Positions 23,888 through 32,546 of a stretch of DNA of 39,761 nt are shown one piece after another. Origin of the DNA: Candidatus Bipolaricaulota bacterium (GTDB lineage: Bacteria; Bipolaricaulota; Bipolaricaulia; Bipolaricaulales; Bipolaricaulaceae); assembly GCA_025060415.1 (NCBI GenBank), contig JANXBT010000004.1:10281-50041 (forward strand), read 5' to 3'. The notes below the pieces were generated by a model. It did not search any database and was not told the DNA's origin. It saw only the letters and a program-made list of their open reading frames with translations. Within the stretch, counting starts at the first letter, position 1. Each line of letters opens with the position of its first letter. The position numbers and the translations under genes were made by a program.

Positions 23888-23893
23888 ATGGTA
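23888..23893 (-). promoter_or_regulatory. -10 box of dprA (leaderless)
   Basis: TACCAT on the minus strand (23893 to 23888), seven bases before ATG 23880, with no Shine-Dalgarno. It diverges from the TATAAT of the propeller lipoprotein gene about 75 bases away. Confidence 0.5.
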
Positions 23894-23963
23894 CCCGGGG
23901 CGGGCGCGGGGGCGGCCGCCTCCTTCCAATTCTTTTTTGAGGCCGAGCGCCCCGCGCGCTCGC

Positions 23964-23969
23964 TATAAT
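23964..23969 (+). promoter_or_regulatory. -10 box of propeller lipoprotein gene (near-leaderless)
   Basis: A perfect TATAAT at 23964-23969 ends 11 bases before ATG 23981, leaving a leader of about 0-5 bases and no Shine-Dalgarno. Confidence 0.65.
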
Positions 23970-23980
23970 CCCCTTGGGCC

Positions 23981-25909
23981 ATGAAACGCTGGATCGTGCG
24001 GGGCCTGGGGTTGGCGGGCCTGGCGGCCTGCCTTGGAGCTTGGACGATCGTACCCTCCTCCCTCCCGCCCCCGCGTAGGGCCCTGGGCTTCGGCTTCGTC
24101 TACTCCCTGGCCTTTTCCCCGGACGGCCGCTACCTGTGGGTGGGGGGAAGCGGCGGGCCACAGGCCCTGGAGGTGGGGACCTGGATGCCTGCCGACGCCT
24201 TCCCGTTGGCCCCGATTTGGACAGCCTATGAGCTCAAGCTCAGCCCCTGCAGCCGCTTCTTTTGTGCCGCCCAGTTCCAAGGGCAGCTCACGATCACGAC
24301 GGTATGGGATCGGGAAGGTCGAGCGCGCGTGGCCCAGCTTCTGGGAAGGCTCTTGGATGTAGCGGGCAGCTCCCCTGGGACGCTCCGCGTGGCCTTGATG
24401 GAGCAGAGGCACGTGGAGGTCTGGGAGGTGGCGGGCCCGCGGCGCCGGCGGGTCCTCAAAGTGGGCCCCGAGGGTCCGACGATCCCTGCACATGCCGTCC
24501 TGAGCGCGGATGGACGCCTCCTTGCGGTGAGCTACTTCAACACGGAACGCCTCAAGCTCCCGGAGGAGGAGATGCTACGTTTCGCCGAGCCCGATCAGGT
24601 GACGGTTTGGGATCTGCAGGAGGGGAGGAGGGTGGCCACGCTGGCCCTGCCCCACCTCAAGACGGAGGCTTTAGCGATCAGCCCGGATGGGCGCTTTGTG
24701 GCGTGTGGGTCGTGGTATGGGGAGCTGCACCTCTGGGAGGTGGCCACCGGGGAGCGGGTGAGGACTTGGCGCAGCTCGGATCCCAAGAGAAGCGAGGCCA
24801 GCCCCGAGTGCTTGGCGTTTGCCCCCGATGCCCGACTTCTCGCCATAGGATGGAACGACGCAGTGGAGCTCTGGGAAACCGAAAGCGGCGTACCTTACCG
24901 GACGCTGATCGTCCCAACGAAGAAGACCATGATTTTAAATAGCATTGCTTTCAGCCCGGATGGGCGGTTCCTAGCATGGGGTGGCACAGGAGCCCTGTTT
25001 GTATGGGACGTCCCATTGGGCGAGGTCACGTATGCATTCGTTGGGAGCGGCTTCTGGGCGGTGGTGAAAATGGAATTCAGCCCGGATGGGCGCTATCTTG
25101 CGGTCACCACCGAGGACGGGGCTGTGGTGCTCTGGGACGTCCCAAGCGGCGTCGTGGTGCGCCGGCTGGAAGGCCACGAGGGGTTGCAATATCTGGCCTT
25201 TCATCCCGAGGGGCGCATCCTGGCCGTCGGGAGCTATAAGAAGGGCGTGGTACGCTTCTGGGACATCGAAACAGGAGGGCTTCACCGAGTATTTCTCCAG
25301 GATGGGCATGTCAGAGCGCTAGCGTTCAGCCCGGATGGCCGTGGGCTGGCGGTGGCCTCGGAGCGGACGCTGGGCCTGTGGGATGTGGAAAGCGGGGAGC
25401 TTCGATGGGCGTACGAAGGAAGCCATAGGATCACCGCGGTTGCTTTCAGCCCCGATGGACGGTTCGTGGCCTTCGGCCAAGACGACGGTGCGGTCCACCT
25501 CCTTAACTCCGAGGGGCAGTGGGTGCGCGCTTTTCCGAACGCCAGCTTTTGGATCCGCCGCCTCGCCTTCAGCCCGGATGGGGGGATCATCTTCATCGCC
25601 ACAGCGTATACGGTTGAGGCCAGGGAGGTGCAGACGGGAAGGCTCCGCCTCTCCATCTCGAGCTTTTTCCCAGGCATTATGGGCATGGCCGTAAGCCCCG
25701 GGCCGGAGCCGTGGCTGGCCCTAGGGGGCGGTGTGCTCTCTTCCCATCTTATGGTGATGAACTGGGCGGCGGGCCCGCGGTTGCGCACGCCGGAGCCGTT
25801 CGTGGGGACCATCAACGCGATCCGGTTCTGCCCCAAAGGCCGGTGGCTTGCGGTCGGTCTGGAACCGGGCGGCCACGTTTGGCTCTGGGCGGTGGAGGAC
25901 CTGCGGTGA
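23981..25909 (+). CDS. WD40-repeat protein, probable lipoprotein
   Basis: The product has 642 residues. The N-terminus MKRWIVRGLGLAGLAAC ends in a lipobox-like LAAC (Cys17), so it is probably lipid-anchored on the outer face of a membrane. About eleven repeats carry the (L/V)AFSPDGR-(F/Y)-(L/V)A signature with W-D about 25 residues on, for example ALAISPDGRFVACGS, IAFSPDGRFLAWGG, MEFSPDGRYLAVTTEDG and VAFSPDGRFVAFGQ. This suits two seven-bladed propellers, some blades degenerate. No catalytic domain is seen. It is related in style to the propeller proteins at 10586 and 25980. Start ATG 23981 follows the TATAAT. Confidence 0.82.
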   Translation: MKRWIVRGLGLAGLAACLGAWTIVPSSLPPPRRALGFGFVYSLAFSPDGRYLWVGGSGGPQALEVGTWMPADAFPLAPIWTAYELKLSPCSRFFCAAQFQGQLTITTVWDREGRARVAQLLGRLLDVAGSSPGTLRVALMEQRHVEVWEVAGPRRRRVLKVGPEGPTIPAHAVLSADGRLLAVSYFNTERLKLPEEEMLRFAEPDQVTVWDLQEGRRVATLALPHLKTEALAISPDGRFVACGSWYGELHLWEVATGERVRTWRSSDPKRSEASPECLAFAPDARLLAIGWNDAVELWETESGVPYRTLIVPTKKTMILNSIAFSPDGRFLAWGGTGALFVWDVPLGEVTYAFVGSGFWAVVKMEFSPDGRYLAVTTEDGAVVLWDVPSGVVVRRLEGHEGLQYLAFHPEGRILAVGSYKKGVVRFWDIETGGLHRVFLQDGHVRALAFSPDGRGLAVASERTLGLWDVESGELRWAYEGSHRITAVAFSPDGRFVAFGQDDGAVHLLNSEGQWVRAFPNASFWIRRLAFSPDGGIIFIATAYTVEAREVQTGRLRLSISSFFPGIMGMAVSPGPEPWLALGGGVLSSHLMVMNWAAGPRLRTPEPFVGTINAIRFCPKGRWLAVGLEPGGHVWLWAVEDLR

Positions 25910-25964
25910 GCTAGGGAGGCGGCGTCTGAGCCAGTCCGCGCTTTTCTGCCGCGCCCGGGCGCCC

Positions 25965-25970
25965 TACAAT
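25965..25970 (+). promoter_or_regulatory. -10 box of second WD40 gene (leaderless)
   Basis: TACAAT at 25965-25970 ends nine bases before ATG 25980. TTTTCT at 25942-25947 stands at a 17-base spacing as a weak -35. No Shine-Dalgarno. Confidence 0.55.
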
Positions 25971-25979
25971 GGCGCGGCC

Positions 25980-26927
25980 ATGCGCGCTAAGGTCTTGGTG
26001 GTCTTCCTCCTTTGGGGCGCCATCGCCTGGGCCCAGGTGGGGGTGCATGAGCACGCCCTGGCCCGCCTCGGCCCGGACCGGTTCGCGGTGGCCCGGGGCC
26101 TGCGGGTGGAGATCTATCGCGTGGCCAACCTGGAGCGGCCAGAGCAAATCCTCACCGCCCCCTACCCCATGGACACCGTGGTGGCCCTGGCAGCCTCGCC
26201 CGACGGCCGCTACCTCGCCGCGGGCGGAAAGTTCGGCCGCCTCGCCCTCTGGGACCTCCCCTCCGGCCAGCTCCTCCGCGACCTGAAGCTCCACGACTTC
26301 GACATCTGGGCGCTCGCCTTCTCGCCCGAGGGCACGCTCCTGGCCACCGGCGGGTTCGACGGGAGGGTGAAGCTTTGGGACCTGCGCACGGGCCTGGAAG
26401 CCGGCGTCTTCTGCGATCCCGAGCTCCGGTCTGCGGAGGCCCCGGAGGGCACGGCCCACACGGGCTGGGTGCGCTGCGTGGCCTTCTCCCCCGACGGGGA
26501 GCGTCTGGCCACGGGCGGCTGCGACGGCTACGTGCGCATCTGGGACGTCCGCACCCTGCGGCTCCTGGCCAAGCTCCGGGGCGGCATCAACGTCTACTCC
26601 GTGGCCTTCTCCCCCGACGGGAAGTTCTTGGCCTGGAGCAACAACCCTGGCGAGGTGCGGTGGGCCACCGCGGGCGATTGGCAGGAGGTCCGCGTGGTCC
26701 CGGTGCGGCACTCCGCGTTCTGCGTGGCCTTTTCTCCTTTGGGCGGGCGCGTGGCGGCCGCGGGCCACCACAAGGTCGTGTGGGTGTGGGACGTGGCCAG
26801 CGGGGCCCTCCTGCGCCAGCTTTCCGGCCATGAGGGCCGCATCTGGGGCTTGGTGTTCCTCACCGAAACGCGCCTGGTCACCACCGCCGAGGACGGGACG
26901 TTCCGGGTGTGGGACCTCGGGCCCTGA
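25980..26927 (+). CDS. Exported WD40-repeat protein (single propeller)
   Basis: The product has 315 residues with a signal peptide (cleavage near AWA-QV) followed by about seven WD40 blades, e.g. ALAFSPEGTLLATGGFDG, VKLWDLRTG, VAFSPDGERLATGGCDGYV, RIWDVRTLRL and VWVWDVASGALLRQLSGHEG. It probably serves as a periplasmic or extracellular interaction platform; the partner is unknown. ATG 25980 is selected by its -10 box nine bases upstream. It lies 70 bases after the larger propeller lipoprotein, and its last 19 bases overlap the glycosylase gene. Confidence 0.83.
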   Translation: MRAKVLVVFLLWGAIAWAQVGVHEHALARLGPDRFAVARGLRVEIYRVANLERPEQILTAPYPMDTVVALAASPDGRYLAAGGKFGRLALWDLPSGQLLRDLKLHDFDIWALAFSPEGTLLATGGFDGRVKLWDLRTGLEAGVFCDPELRSAEAPEGTAHTGWVRCVAFSPDGERLATGGCDGYVRIWDVRTLRLLAKLRGGINVYSVAFSPDGKFLAWSNNPGEVRWATAGDWQEVRVVPVRHSAFCVAFSPLGGRVAAAGHHKVVWVWDVASGALLRQLSGHEGRIWGLVFLTETRLVTTAEDGTFRVWDLGP

Positions 26928-27724
26928 GGCTGGCCGAACTCGCGCAGAGGGTTGTGGCCTGCCGGGCTTGCCCCCGGCTGGTGCGCCACCGGGAGGAGGT
27001 GGCCCGGCGCAAGGCCCGGGCTTTTCGAAACGAAACGTACTGGGGCAAGCCCGTGCCGGGCTTTGGCGACCCGGAGGCCTGGCTTTTCCTGGTGGGGCTT
27101 GCGCCCGCGGCCCACGGCGCCAACCGCACGGGAAGGCCGTTCACCGGCGACGGGCCCCGCGGCGCCGGCGACTTCCTCATGGCCGCCCTGCACCGGGCCG
27201 GGCTGGCCAACCGGCCCTTCTCCCGCTTGGCCGACGACGGCCTGGCGCTTTCCGGCGTGTACTTGAGCGCGATCTGCCGCTGCGCCCCGCCCAAAAACCG
27301 CCCCACCCCCGCGGAGGTCCGCAATTGTTTGCCGTTCCTTGTGGAGGAGCTCCGGATCGTGCGCCCCCGGGTCGTCCTGTGCTTGGGGGGCCTCGCCTTT
27401 TCCTGGACGTTGAGGGCCCTGGAGGCCCTGGGCGAAGCCCTTCCCCGTCCCCGGCCGAAATTCCGGCACGGCCTCCGCCTGGACCTCCCCGCGGCTACGC
27501 TTTTGGCCTCCTACCACCCCTCGCGGCAGAACACGCAAACGGGCCGGCTCACCCCGGCCATGCTCGATGCGGTCCTCGCGGAGGCCCTGCAAGCCCAGGC
27601 CCCTCTTCCTGCGCAGCGCGCAGAAGGAGGAACGCCCACAGGGCGAAGAGGCACCAGAGGCCGAAGTTCTCGCCCACGGGGAGGGCCGCGCCCGGAAGCC
27701 GGCTCAGGGCCTCCACCGTCCTAA
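26909..27724 (+). CDS. Uracil-DNA glycosylase family 5 (UDGb-type, iron-sulfur)
   Basis: This 271-residue enzyme removes uracil and other deaminated bases from DNA. The N-terminal ACRACPRL (Cys18, Cys21) plus ICRCAPP (Cys123/125) and Cys140 supply the [4Fe-4S] ligands. Family 5 marks are YWGKPVPGFGDPEAWLFLVGLAP, AAHGANRTGRPFTGDG and SYHPSRQNTQTGRLT. In the first motif the catalytic-water Asp of other families is absent, as is usual for UDGb. The conserved domain ends near residue 225. The last ~45 residues (Arg/Pro/Gly rich) are antisense to comEC and may be non-conserved. GTG 26909 overlaps the WD40 gene; no strong Shine-Dalgarno. Confidence 0.88.
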   Translation: MGPRALRLAELAQRVVACRACPRLVRHREEVARRKARAFRNETYWGKPVPGFGDPEAWLFLVGLAPAAHGANRTGRPFTGDGPRGAGDFLMAALHRAGLANRPFSRLADDGLALSGVYLSAICRCAPPKNRPTPAEVRNCLPFLVEELRIVRPRVVLCLGGLAFSWTLRALEALGEALPRPRPKFRHGLRLDLPAATLLASYHPSRQNTQTGRLTPAMLDAVLAEALQAQAPLPAQRAEGGTPTGRRGTRGRSSRPRGGPRPEAGSGPPPS

Positions 27725-29012
27725 GGTAGGGCTCCGCCGCGGCGTGGAGGACCAAGACCGCCGCCGGCCGGGTGGGCGGGAAGAGCAGCAGGGGAAGCCC
27801 CAGGATCCCCAGCCAAAGGAGGAGCGTGGTCCAGGGGATGAGGACGAGGTTGGCCAAAAGCCCGTAGGGCGTGAGGTACCCGAACGTGGCGCCGAGGAAG
27901 GGGAGGACGCCCAACTGGGCGCAGACGCTCACCGCGAGGAGGTCGGCCCCGTAGCGGGGGAGGCGAGGGAGCCGGGCGCGGCGGGGCGAGCGGGCCCAGC
28001 TGGGCCAAAGGAGGAGGATCCCGGCGGTGGCGGCAAAAGAGAGCTGGAAGGCCGCGTCCAGGGCGGACCAGGGCCAGAGGAGGAGAACAAGGAGCGCGGC
28101 GAAGGCGAGGCTTTGGAGGGGGTCGAACCAGGCCCGGGCCACCCAGCCCCGCCCCCAAAGGAGCCAGAACACCCCAAGCACCCCGAACATGAGGGCCGCG
28201 CGCAGAAGGGAGACGCGCATCCCCCCAAGGAGGACGTAGGCGGCCACAAGGGGGAGGAGCAGGGGATAGCGCCAAGTTTTAGGGACGCGGAGGAGCCCAA
28301 GGAGCCCCCAGCCGCCGGCCACGAGGATCCCCACGTGGAGGCCGGAGAGGGCGAGGAGGTGGGCCACGCCTGCCTCCCGGAAGGCCTCCTTTTCCTCGGG
28401 GGCGAGGAGGCCCCGGCTGCCCAAAAGGAGGGCGCTCAGGAGGGCCCGGGCCCGCGCGGGCAGCGGGGCGAGGAGCTCCCGGATCTCCTCGCGGGCCACC
28501 GCCGCCCAAAAGAAAAGGCCCTTGGGGCCCTCGGCCAGGATCTCCACCCGCTCGGCCCAAAAAAGACCATGAATCCCCCGGCGCGCCAAATACTCGCGGT
28601 AGCCCTCGGGCTCCGGTTCCCCGTATTCCCCAAAAAGCCGCACGCGTTGCCCGGGCCGGATCGGGAGGCCTTGGGGCCCATAGGCGAGGAGGCGCACGCC
28701 CAGGCCCTCGACCGCCACGGTGAAGGAGAGCCGTTTGGCCGTGGGCTCGGGGAGGTCCACCACGGTGCCCGTGCACTCCTGAAGGAGCGGGAGCTGGAAC
28801 GCCAGGTGCTTGGGGAGCGGGGTGGGGCGCACGAGGGACAGGCCTAAAAACAGGGCGGAAACCCAAAGGAGGGGGACGGAGCGGCGCCAGGCGGCGCCGA
28901 GGAAGGCCAGCGCCGCCGCTCCCAAGGCCTTCCCGCCCAAGGGGGCCAGGTGGCCCAGGGCGAGGCCGAATCCCAGGGCGGCGGCGATGCCCGGCAGAAG
29001 CGCCCGCCCCAT
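27549..29012 (-). CDS. comEC: ComEC/Rec2-type DNA uptake channel protein
   Basis: This 487-residue membrane protein should form the inner-membrane channel for transforming DNA. An N-terminal pair of membrane segments is followed by the DUF4131 OB-fold-like part (CTGTVVDLPEP through LFGEYGEPEPEGYREYLARRGIHG). The Competence domain has LLSALLLGSRGLL, EAFREAGVAHLLALSGLHVGIL (the family hallmark), AALDAAFQLSFAATAGILLLWP and PYGLLANLVLIPWTTLLLW. It lacks the C-terminal metallo-beta-lactamase domain of B. subtilis-type ComEC. The last ~16 residues overlap the glycosylase gene tail to tail. ATG 29012 is taken because TATACT ends nine bases upstream. Confidence 0.9.
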   Translation of the reverse strand: MGRALLPGIAAALGFGLALGHLAPLGGKALGAAALAFLGAAWRRSVPLLWVSALFLGLSLVRPTPLPKHLAFQLPLLQECTGTVVDLPEPTAKRLSFTVAVEGLGVRLLAYGPQGLPIRPGQRVRLFGEYGEPEPEGYREYLARRGIHGLFWAERVEILAEGPKGLFFWAAVAREEIRELLAPLPARARALLSALLLGSRGLLAPEEKEAFREAGVAHLLALSGLHVGILVAGGWGLLGLLRVPKTWRYPLLLPLVAAYVLLGGMRVSLLRAALMFGVLGVFWLLWGRGWVARAWFDPLQSLAFAALLVLLLWPWSALDAAFQLSFAATAGILLLWPSWARSPRRARLPRLPRYGADLLAVSVCAQLGVLPFLGATFGYLTPYGLLANLVLIPWTTLLLWLGILGLPLLLFPPTRPAAVLVLHAAAEPYLRTVEALSRLPGAALPVGENFGLWCLFALWAFLLLRAAQEEGPGLAGPPRGPHRAWPG

Positions 29013-29021
29013 TTCCTTTTC

Positions 29022-29027
29022 AGTATA
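29022..29027 (-). promoter_or_regulatory. -10 box of comEC (leaderless)
   Basis: TATACT on the minus strand (29027 to 29022), nine bases before ATG 29012; the intervening bases (GAAAAGGAA) are too close for ordinary leader use. It diverges from the pyr promoter. Confidence 0.55.
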
Positions 29028-29082
29028 GTCCGGACCCTCCGCCCTCGGGGAAGCGGCCCCACGCCCCATTTTCGGGGGCCGT

Positions 29083-29110
29083 TTGCCCACCCCCACACGA
29101 TGCGCTAGCA
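29083..29110 (+). promoter_or_regulatory. Promoter of the pyr operon
   Basis: TTGCCC at 29083-29088, a 16-base spacer, and TAGCAT at 29105-29110, 13 bases before ATG 29124. It resembles the TTGCCT...TAGGCT promoter at 919-947. The predicted leader of under ten bases leaves no room for a PyrR-type attenuator or UTP-sensing leader. Confidence 0.55.
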
Positions 29111-29123
29111 TAAAGCCTCGGCC

Positions 29124-30059
29124 ATGCGTGCCGAGACGGCCCTAAAAGGGCGTTCCTTCATCAACGCGTTGGACCTCAGTCCTGAGGAGTACGAAGCCCT
29201 CTTTCGGTTGGCCGAGGAGATCCGCCATCGTCCCGGGGATTTCGCCGAGGCCTGCAAGGGGAAGCTCCTGGCCACGTTGTTTTTCGAGCCCAGCACCCGC
29301 ACCCGCCTTTCCTTTGAGGCGGCCATGCTCCGTTTGGGCGGGCAGGTCCTCAGCGTGGCCGACCCCCAGACGAGCTCCGTGGCCAAGGGCGAGAGCCTGG
29401 CGGACACGATCCGCACCGTGGCGGGCTACGCCGACCTCATCGTGATCCGGCACCCCAAGGAGGGCGCGGCCCAGCTCGCCGCCCGCTATTCCCCGGTCCC
29501 GGTGATCAACGGCGGGGACGGCGCGCGCGAGCACCCCACCCAAACCCTCACCGACCTCTACACCATCCGCACCCTCAAGGGCCGGCTTTCCCACCTCACC
29601 GTGGCCTTCTGCGGGGATCTGCGCTACGGCCGCACCGTCCACTCCCTCCTGCGCGCCCTTTGCCGCTACCCCGGCATCCGGTTCTTCCTCATCTCGCCGG
29701 AGGAGCTTCGGCTCCCCGAGCCCCTGCGGGAGGAGCTCCAGGCCCAAGGGATCGCCTACCACGAGATGGAGCAGATGGAGGAGGCCCTCCCCCAGGCCGA
29801 CGTCCTCTACATGACGCGGGTGCAGAAGGAGCGGTTCTTCAACGAGGAGGACTACCTGCGCCTGCGGGATTTCTACGTCCTCACCCCGGAGCGCCTCCAG
29901 CTCCTGCGGGGCGACGCCCTCGTGATGCACCCCCTTCCCCGGGTCACGGAGATCGCCTACGCCGTGGACAGCGATCCGCGGGCGGTGTACTTCCAACAGG
30001 CCCGGCTGGGGATGTACGCGCGGATGGCGCTCATCGCCAGCCTCCTGGGGGTGGTGTAG
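29124..30059 (+). CDS. pyrB: Aspartate carbamoyltransferase catalytic chain PyrB
   Basis: This 311-residue enzyme condenses carbamoyl phosphate with aspartate in pyrimidine synthesis. Signature motifs are [20 protein letters not shown] (carbamoyl-phosphate site), [37 protein letters not shown] and [10 protein letters not shown] (aspartate site). It is full length. It is the first of seven tightly packed pyr genes and is followed directly by its regulatory chain, so the holoenzyme is expected to be the allosteric E. coli-like type. Confidence 0.96.
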   Translation: MRAETALKGRSFINALDLSPEEYEALFRLAEEIRHRPGDFAEACKGKLLATLFFEPSTRTRLSFEAAMLRLGGQVLSVADPQTSSVAKGESLADTIRTVAGYADLIVIRHPKEGAAQLAARYSPVPVINGGDGAREHPTQTLTDLYTIRTLKGRLSHLTVAFCGDLRYGRTVHSLLRALCRYPGIRFFLISPEELRLPEPLREELQAQGIAYHEMEQMEEALPQADVLYMTRVQKERFFNEEDYLRLRDFYVLTPERLQLLRGDALVMHPLPRVTEIAYAVDSDPRAVYFQQARLGMYARMALIASLLGVV

Positions 30060-30482
30060 GTGTTGCGGGTCGACCCCATTCAGGAAGGGATCGTGCTCGA
30101 CCACATCAAGGCCGGGCTAGGGATGCGCATCTTCCAGGAGCTGGGCCTGGCGGAAAAGGGCCTCCCCGTGGCCCTGCTCATGAACGTGCCCAGCACCAAA
30201 CTCGGCCGCAAGGACATGATCAAGATCACCGGCGTGCTGGACCTGGACCTCACCAAGCTCGGCCTCTTGGACCCAGGGATCACCGTGAACTACATCCGGG
30301 GCGGGGCCGTGGTGCGGAAGGTTAAGCCCGGCCTGCCCGAGCGGGTGGTGGGCCTCATCCGCTGTCGCAACCCCCGCTGCATCACCTCCACCGAAACCTA
30401 CGTGGTCCCCGAGTTCGTGCTCGTGAACCCCGCGGCCAAGGAGTACCGCTGCTCCTTCTGCGGCGAGCGCCTCCGGGTGTGA
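30060..30482 (+). CDS. pyrI: Aspartate carbamoyltransferase regulatory chain PyrI
   Basis: This 140-residue regulatory subunit binds nucleotide effectors. The allosteric domain has IQEGIVLDHIKAGLGMRIFQ and PSTKLGRKDMIKI. The zinc domain has CRNPRCIT...CSFCGERL, four Cys in a CX4C...CX2C layout. GTG 30060 begins on the base after the pyrB stop. The stop overlaps pyrC (GTGA). Its presence indicates feedback control at the protein level, consistent with the lack of an RNA leader. Confidence 0.95.
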   Translation: MLRVDPIQEGIVLDHIKAGLGMRIFQELGLAEKGLPVALLMNVPSTKLGRKDMIKITGVLDLDLTKLGLLDPGITVNYIRGGAVVRKVKPGLPERVVGLIRCRNPRCITSTETYVVPEFVLVNPAAKEYRCSFCGERLRV

Positions 30483-31720
30483 CCGTCCTCCTCATCCGCG
30501 GCGTGCGCGTGGTCGATGCGCTGGGCGAGTGGCGCGGCGACGTGGCCATCCGGGAGGGCCGGTTCGTGGCCCTCGGGCAGGGCTTCTCCTGGCCGGGCGC
30601 CCTCGTCCTTGAGGGCGAGGGCCGCACCCTCCTCCCGGCCTTCGTGGACCTCCACGCGCACTTCCGCGACCCGGGCTTCCCCGAAAAGGAGGACCTGCGG
30701 ACCGGTAGCTGGGCCGCGGCCCACGGCGGCTTCACCGCCGTCGCCCTCATGGCCAACACCGACCCCCCCTGCGACACGCCCGAGGTGGCCCGCTACGTGG
30801 TGGAGAAGGCCCGCGCCCTGGACCTCGTGGAGGTGTACCCCGTGGGCGCGATCACCGTGGGGCTGCGGGGCGAGAGGCTTGTGGATTTCCAAGCCCTGGC
30901 GCCCTACGTGTGGGCCTTCTCCGACGACGGGAAGGGGGTGGAGCGGGCGGACCTCATGGCCCAAGCCTTGAGGCGCGCCGCCGCCCTTGGGAAGCTCATC
31001 CTTTCCCACCCCGAGTTCGCGGGGCTGGAGCGCCCCCTGGCCGAGGAGCTCATGGTGGCCCGGGACCTGCGCCTGGCCCAGGCCGCCGGGGCCGCCCTGC
31101 ACCTCCAACACCTGAGCTCCCCCGGCTCCGTGGAGCTCGTGCGCCGGGCCAAGGCCGAGGGCGTGCGCGTCACCGCCGAGGTCACCCCCCACCACCTCTG
31201 CCTCTCCCAGGAGGCCTTCGGGGATTACCCGGTCAATCCGCCCCTGCCGGGGGAGGCGGCGCGGCAGGGGCTGGTGGCGGCGCTGCGGGCCGGCGTCCTC
31301 GACGCCGTGGCCACAGACCACGCCCCCCACACCCCCGAGGCCAAGGCCCAGGGCGCGCCGGGCATCTCCGGGATCGAGACGGCCTTTCCCCTCCTCTACA
31401 CCCGCCTGGTGCGGGAGGGCTTGCTGCCCCTTGCCGAGCTTTCCCGCTACCTTTCTTTAGGGCCGGCCCGAATCCTCGGCCTCCGCAAGGGCCTTGTGCG
31501 CCCAGGCTACGACGCGGACTGCGTCCTCGTTGAGGAAGACGAGAGCTTCGTAGTGGACGAGGCGTTCTTCCTCTCCAAAAGCACGAACACGCCTGTTTTG
31601 GGATTGCGCCTTTGGGGGCGGGTGTGGGCCACCCTGCGGAGGGGGGAGGTGATCCACCTCGCCGGGCGCGTGCGCGGCCGGGACTACCATGATCATCGAC
31701 AGGTTGTGGGCGCGGGTTAA
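30479..31720 (+). CDS. pyrC: Dihydroorotase PyrC
   Basis: This 413-residue class I dihydroorotase closes carbamoyl aspartate to dihydroorotate. The metal site begins with DLHAHFRDPGFPEKEDL. The substrate and metal residues continue in MANTDPPCDTPE, LSHPEFAG, LQHLSSPGSVELV, TPHHLCL and ATDHAPHTPEAK. GTG 30479 overlaps pyrI by four bases; the 3' end overlaps pyrF by 32 bases. Confidence 0.95.
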   Translation: MTVLLIRGVRVVDALGEWRGDVAIREGRFVALGQGFSWPGALVLEGEGRTLLPAFVDLHAHFRDPGFPEKEDLRTGSWAAAHGGFTAVALMANTDPPCDTPEVARYVVEKARALDLVEVYPVGAITVGLRGERLVDFQALAPYVWAFSDDGKGVERADLMAQALRRAAALGKLILSHPEFAGLERPLAEELMVARDLRLAQAAGAALHLQHLSSPGSVELVRRAKAEGVRVTAEVTPHHLCLSQEAFGDYPVNPPLPGEAARQGLVAALRAGVLDAVATDHAPHTPEAKAQGAPGISGIETAFPLLYTRLVREGLLPLAELSRYLSLGPARILGLRKGLVRPGYDADCVLVEEDESFVVDEAFFLSKSTNTPVLGLRLWGRVWATLRRGEVIHLAGRVRGRDYHDHRQVVGAG

Positions 31721-32546
31721 GGAGCGGGGCCCGGTCTGCGTGGGCCTGGACCCCTCGCCGGACGTCTACCCTCCGGGGTTCCTGGAGAAGTTCGGCTCCC
31801 CCGCGGAGGCGGCGCGGTGCTTTTGCCGGGAGATCGCCGCGGCCACCGGGGATCTTGCCGCCTGCTTCAAGGTCCAGATCGCCCACTTCGAGGCCCTGGG
31901 AGTGGAGGGGCTGCGGGCCTACCGCGACCTCCTCCGGGAGCTGCGGGCCGAGGGGCACCTCGTGATCGGCGACGTCAAGCGCGGCGACATCGCCTCCACC
32001 GCCGCCCACTACGCCCAGGCCCACTTCGGTGGGGAGTTCCGCGCGGACTTCCTCACCCTCAACGCCTACTTCGGCGCCGACGCCCTGGCCCCCTTCCTCC
32101 CGTATCTGGAGGGCGGGGAGCATGGGATCTTCGTGCTCGTGCGGACTTCCAACCCCTCGGCTGCGGACCTCCAGGACCTCCTTGTGGAGGGGCGGCCCCT
32201 TTACGAGCACGTGGCGGAGAGGGTGGCGGCCTGGGGGGAGCGGTTCCGGGGGGCGAGCGGCTATAGCCTCCTGGGGGCCGTGGTGGGCGCGCACCGCCCG
32301 GCGCTCGCGCGCCTGCGCCCCCGCTTCCCCTCCATGTTCTTCCTCGTGCCCGGCTACGGAGCCCAGGGCGGCACGGCGCAGGACGTGGCGCCCGCCTTCC
32401 GGGAGGGCAACGGCGCGGTGGTGGTGGCCGCGCGCGCGATCCTCGCGGCCCACCGCGGGAAGCCCGCGGCCCTGGCCCGCTTCCCCTACTACGCCCGCGC
32501 GGCCGTTCAGGCCATGGCCGAGGACCTGGCCTCATGCCGGCCCTGA
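31689..32546 (+). CDS. pyrF: Orotidine 5'-phosphate decarboxylase PyrF (subfamily 2)
   Basis: This 285-residue enzyme is longer than the ~230-residue standard type and has subfamily 2 marks: CVGLDPSPDVYP, GDVKRGDIASTAAHYAQAHF with the catalytic K-D pair, TLNAYFGADALAPFL, LVRTSNPSAADLQD and VPGYGAQGGTAQDV. It makes UMP from OMP. It overlaps pyrC by 32 bases and pyrK by 13. Confidence 0.95.
   Translation: MIIDRLWARVKERGPVCVGLDPSPDVYPPGFLEKFGSPAEAARCFCREIAAATGDLAACFKVQIAHFEALGVEGLRAYRDLLRELRAEGHLVIGDVKRGDIASTAAHYAQAHFGGEFRADFLTLNAYFGADALAPFLPYLEGGEHGIFVLVRTSNPSAADLQDLLVEGRPLYEHVAERVAAWGERFRGASGYSLLGAVVGAHRPALARLRPRFPSMFFLVPGYGAQGGTAQDVAPAFREGNGAVVVAARAILAAHRGKPAALARFPYYARAAVQAMAEDLASCRP

Noticed and set aside
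27567-28847. 426-codon plus-strand open frame opposite comEC
   Set aside because: Glu/Pro/Gly-rich with no motif. The opposite strand encodes clear ComEC membrane segments.
29088-29123. PyrR-type attenuator or UTP-sensing leader before pyrB
   Set aside because: The predicted transcript starts within about ten bases of the ATG. Control more likely acts through PyrI.
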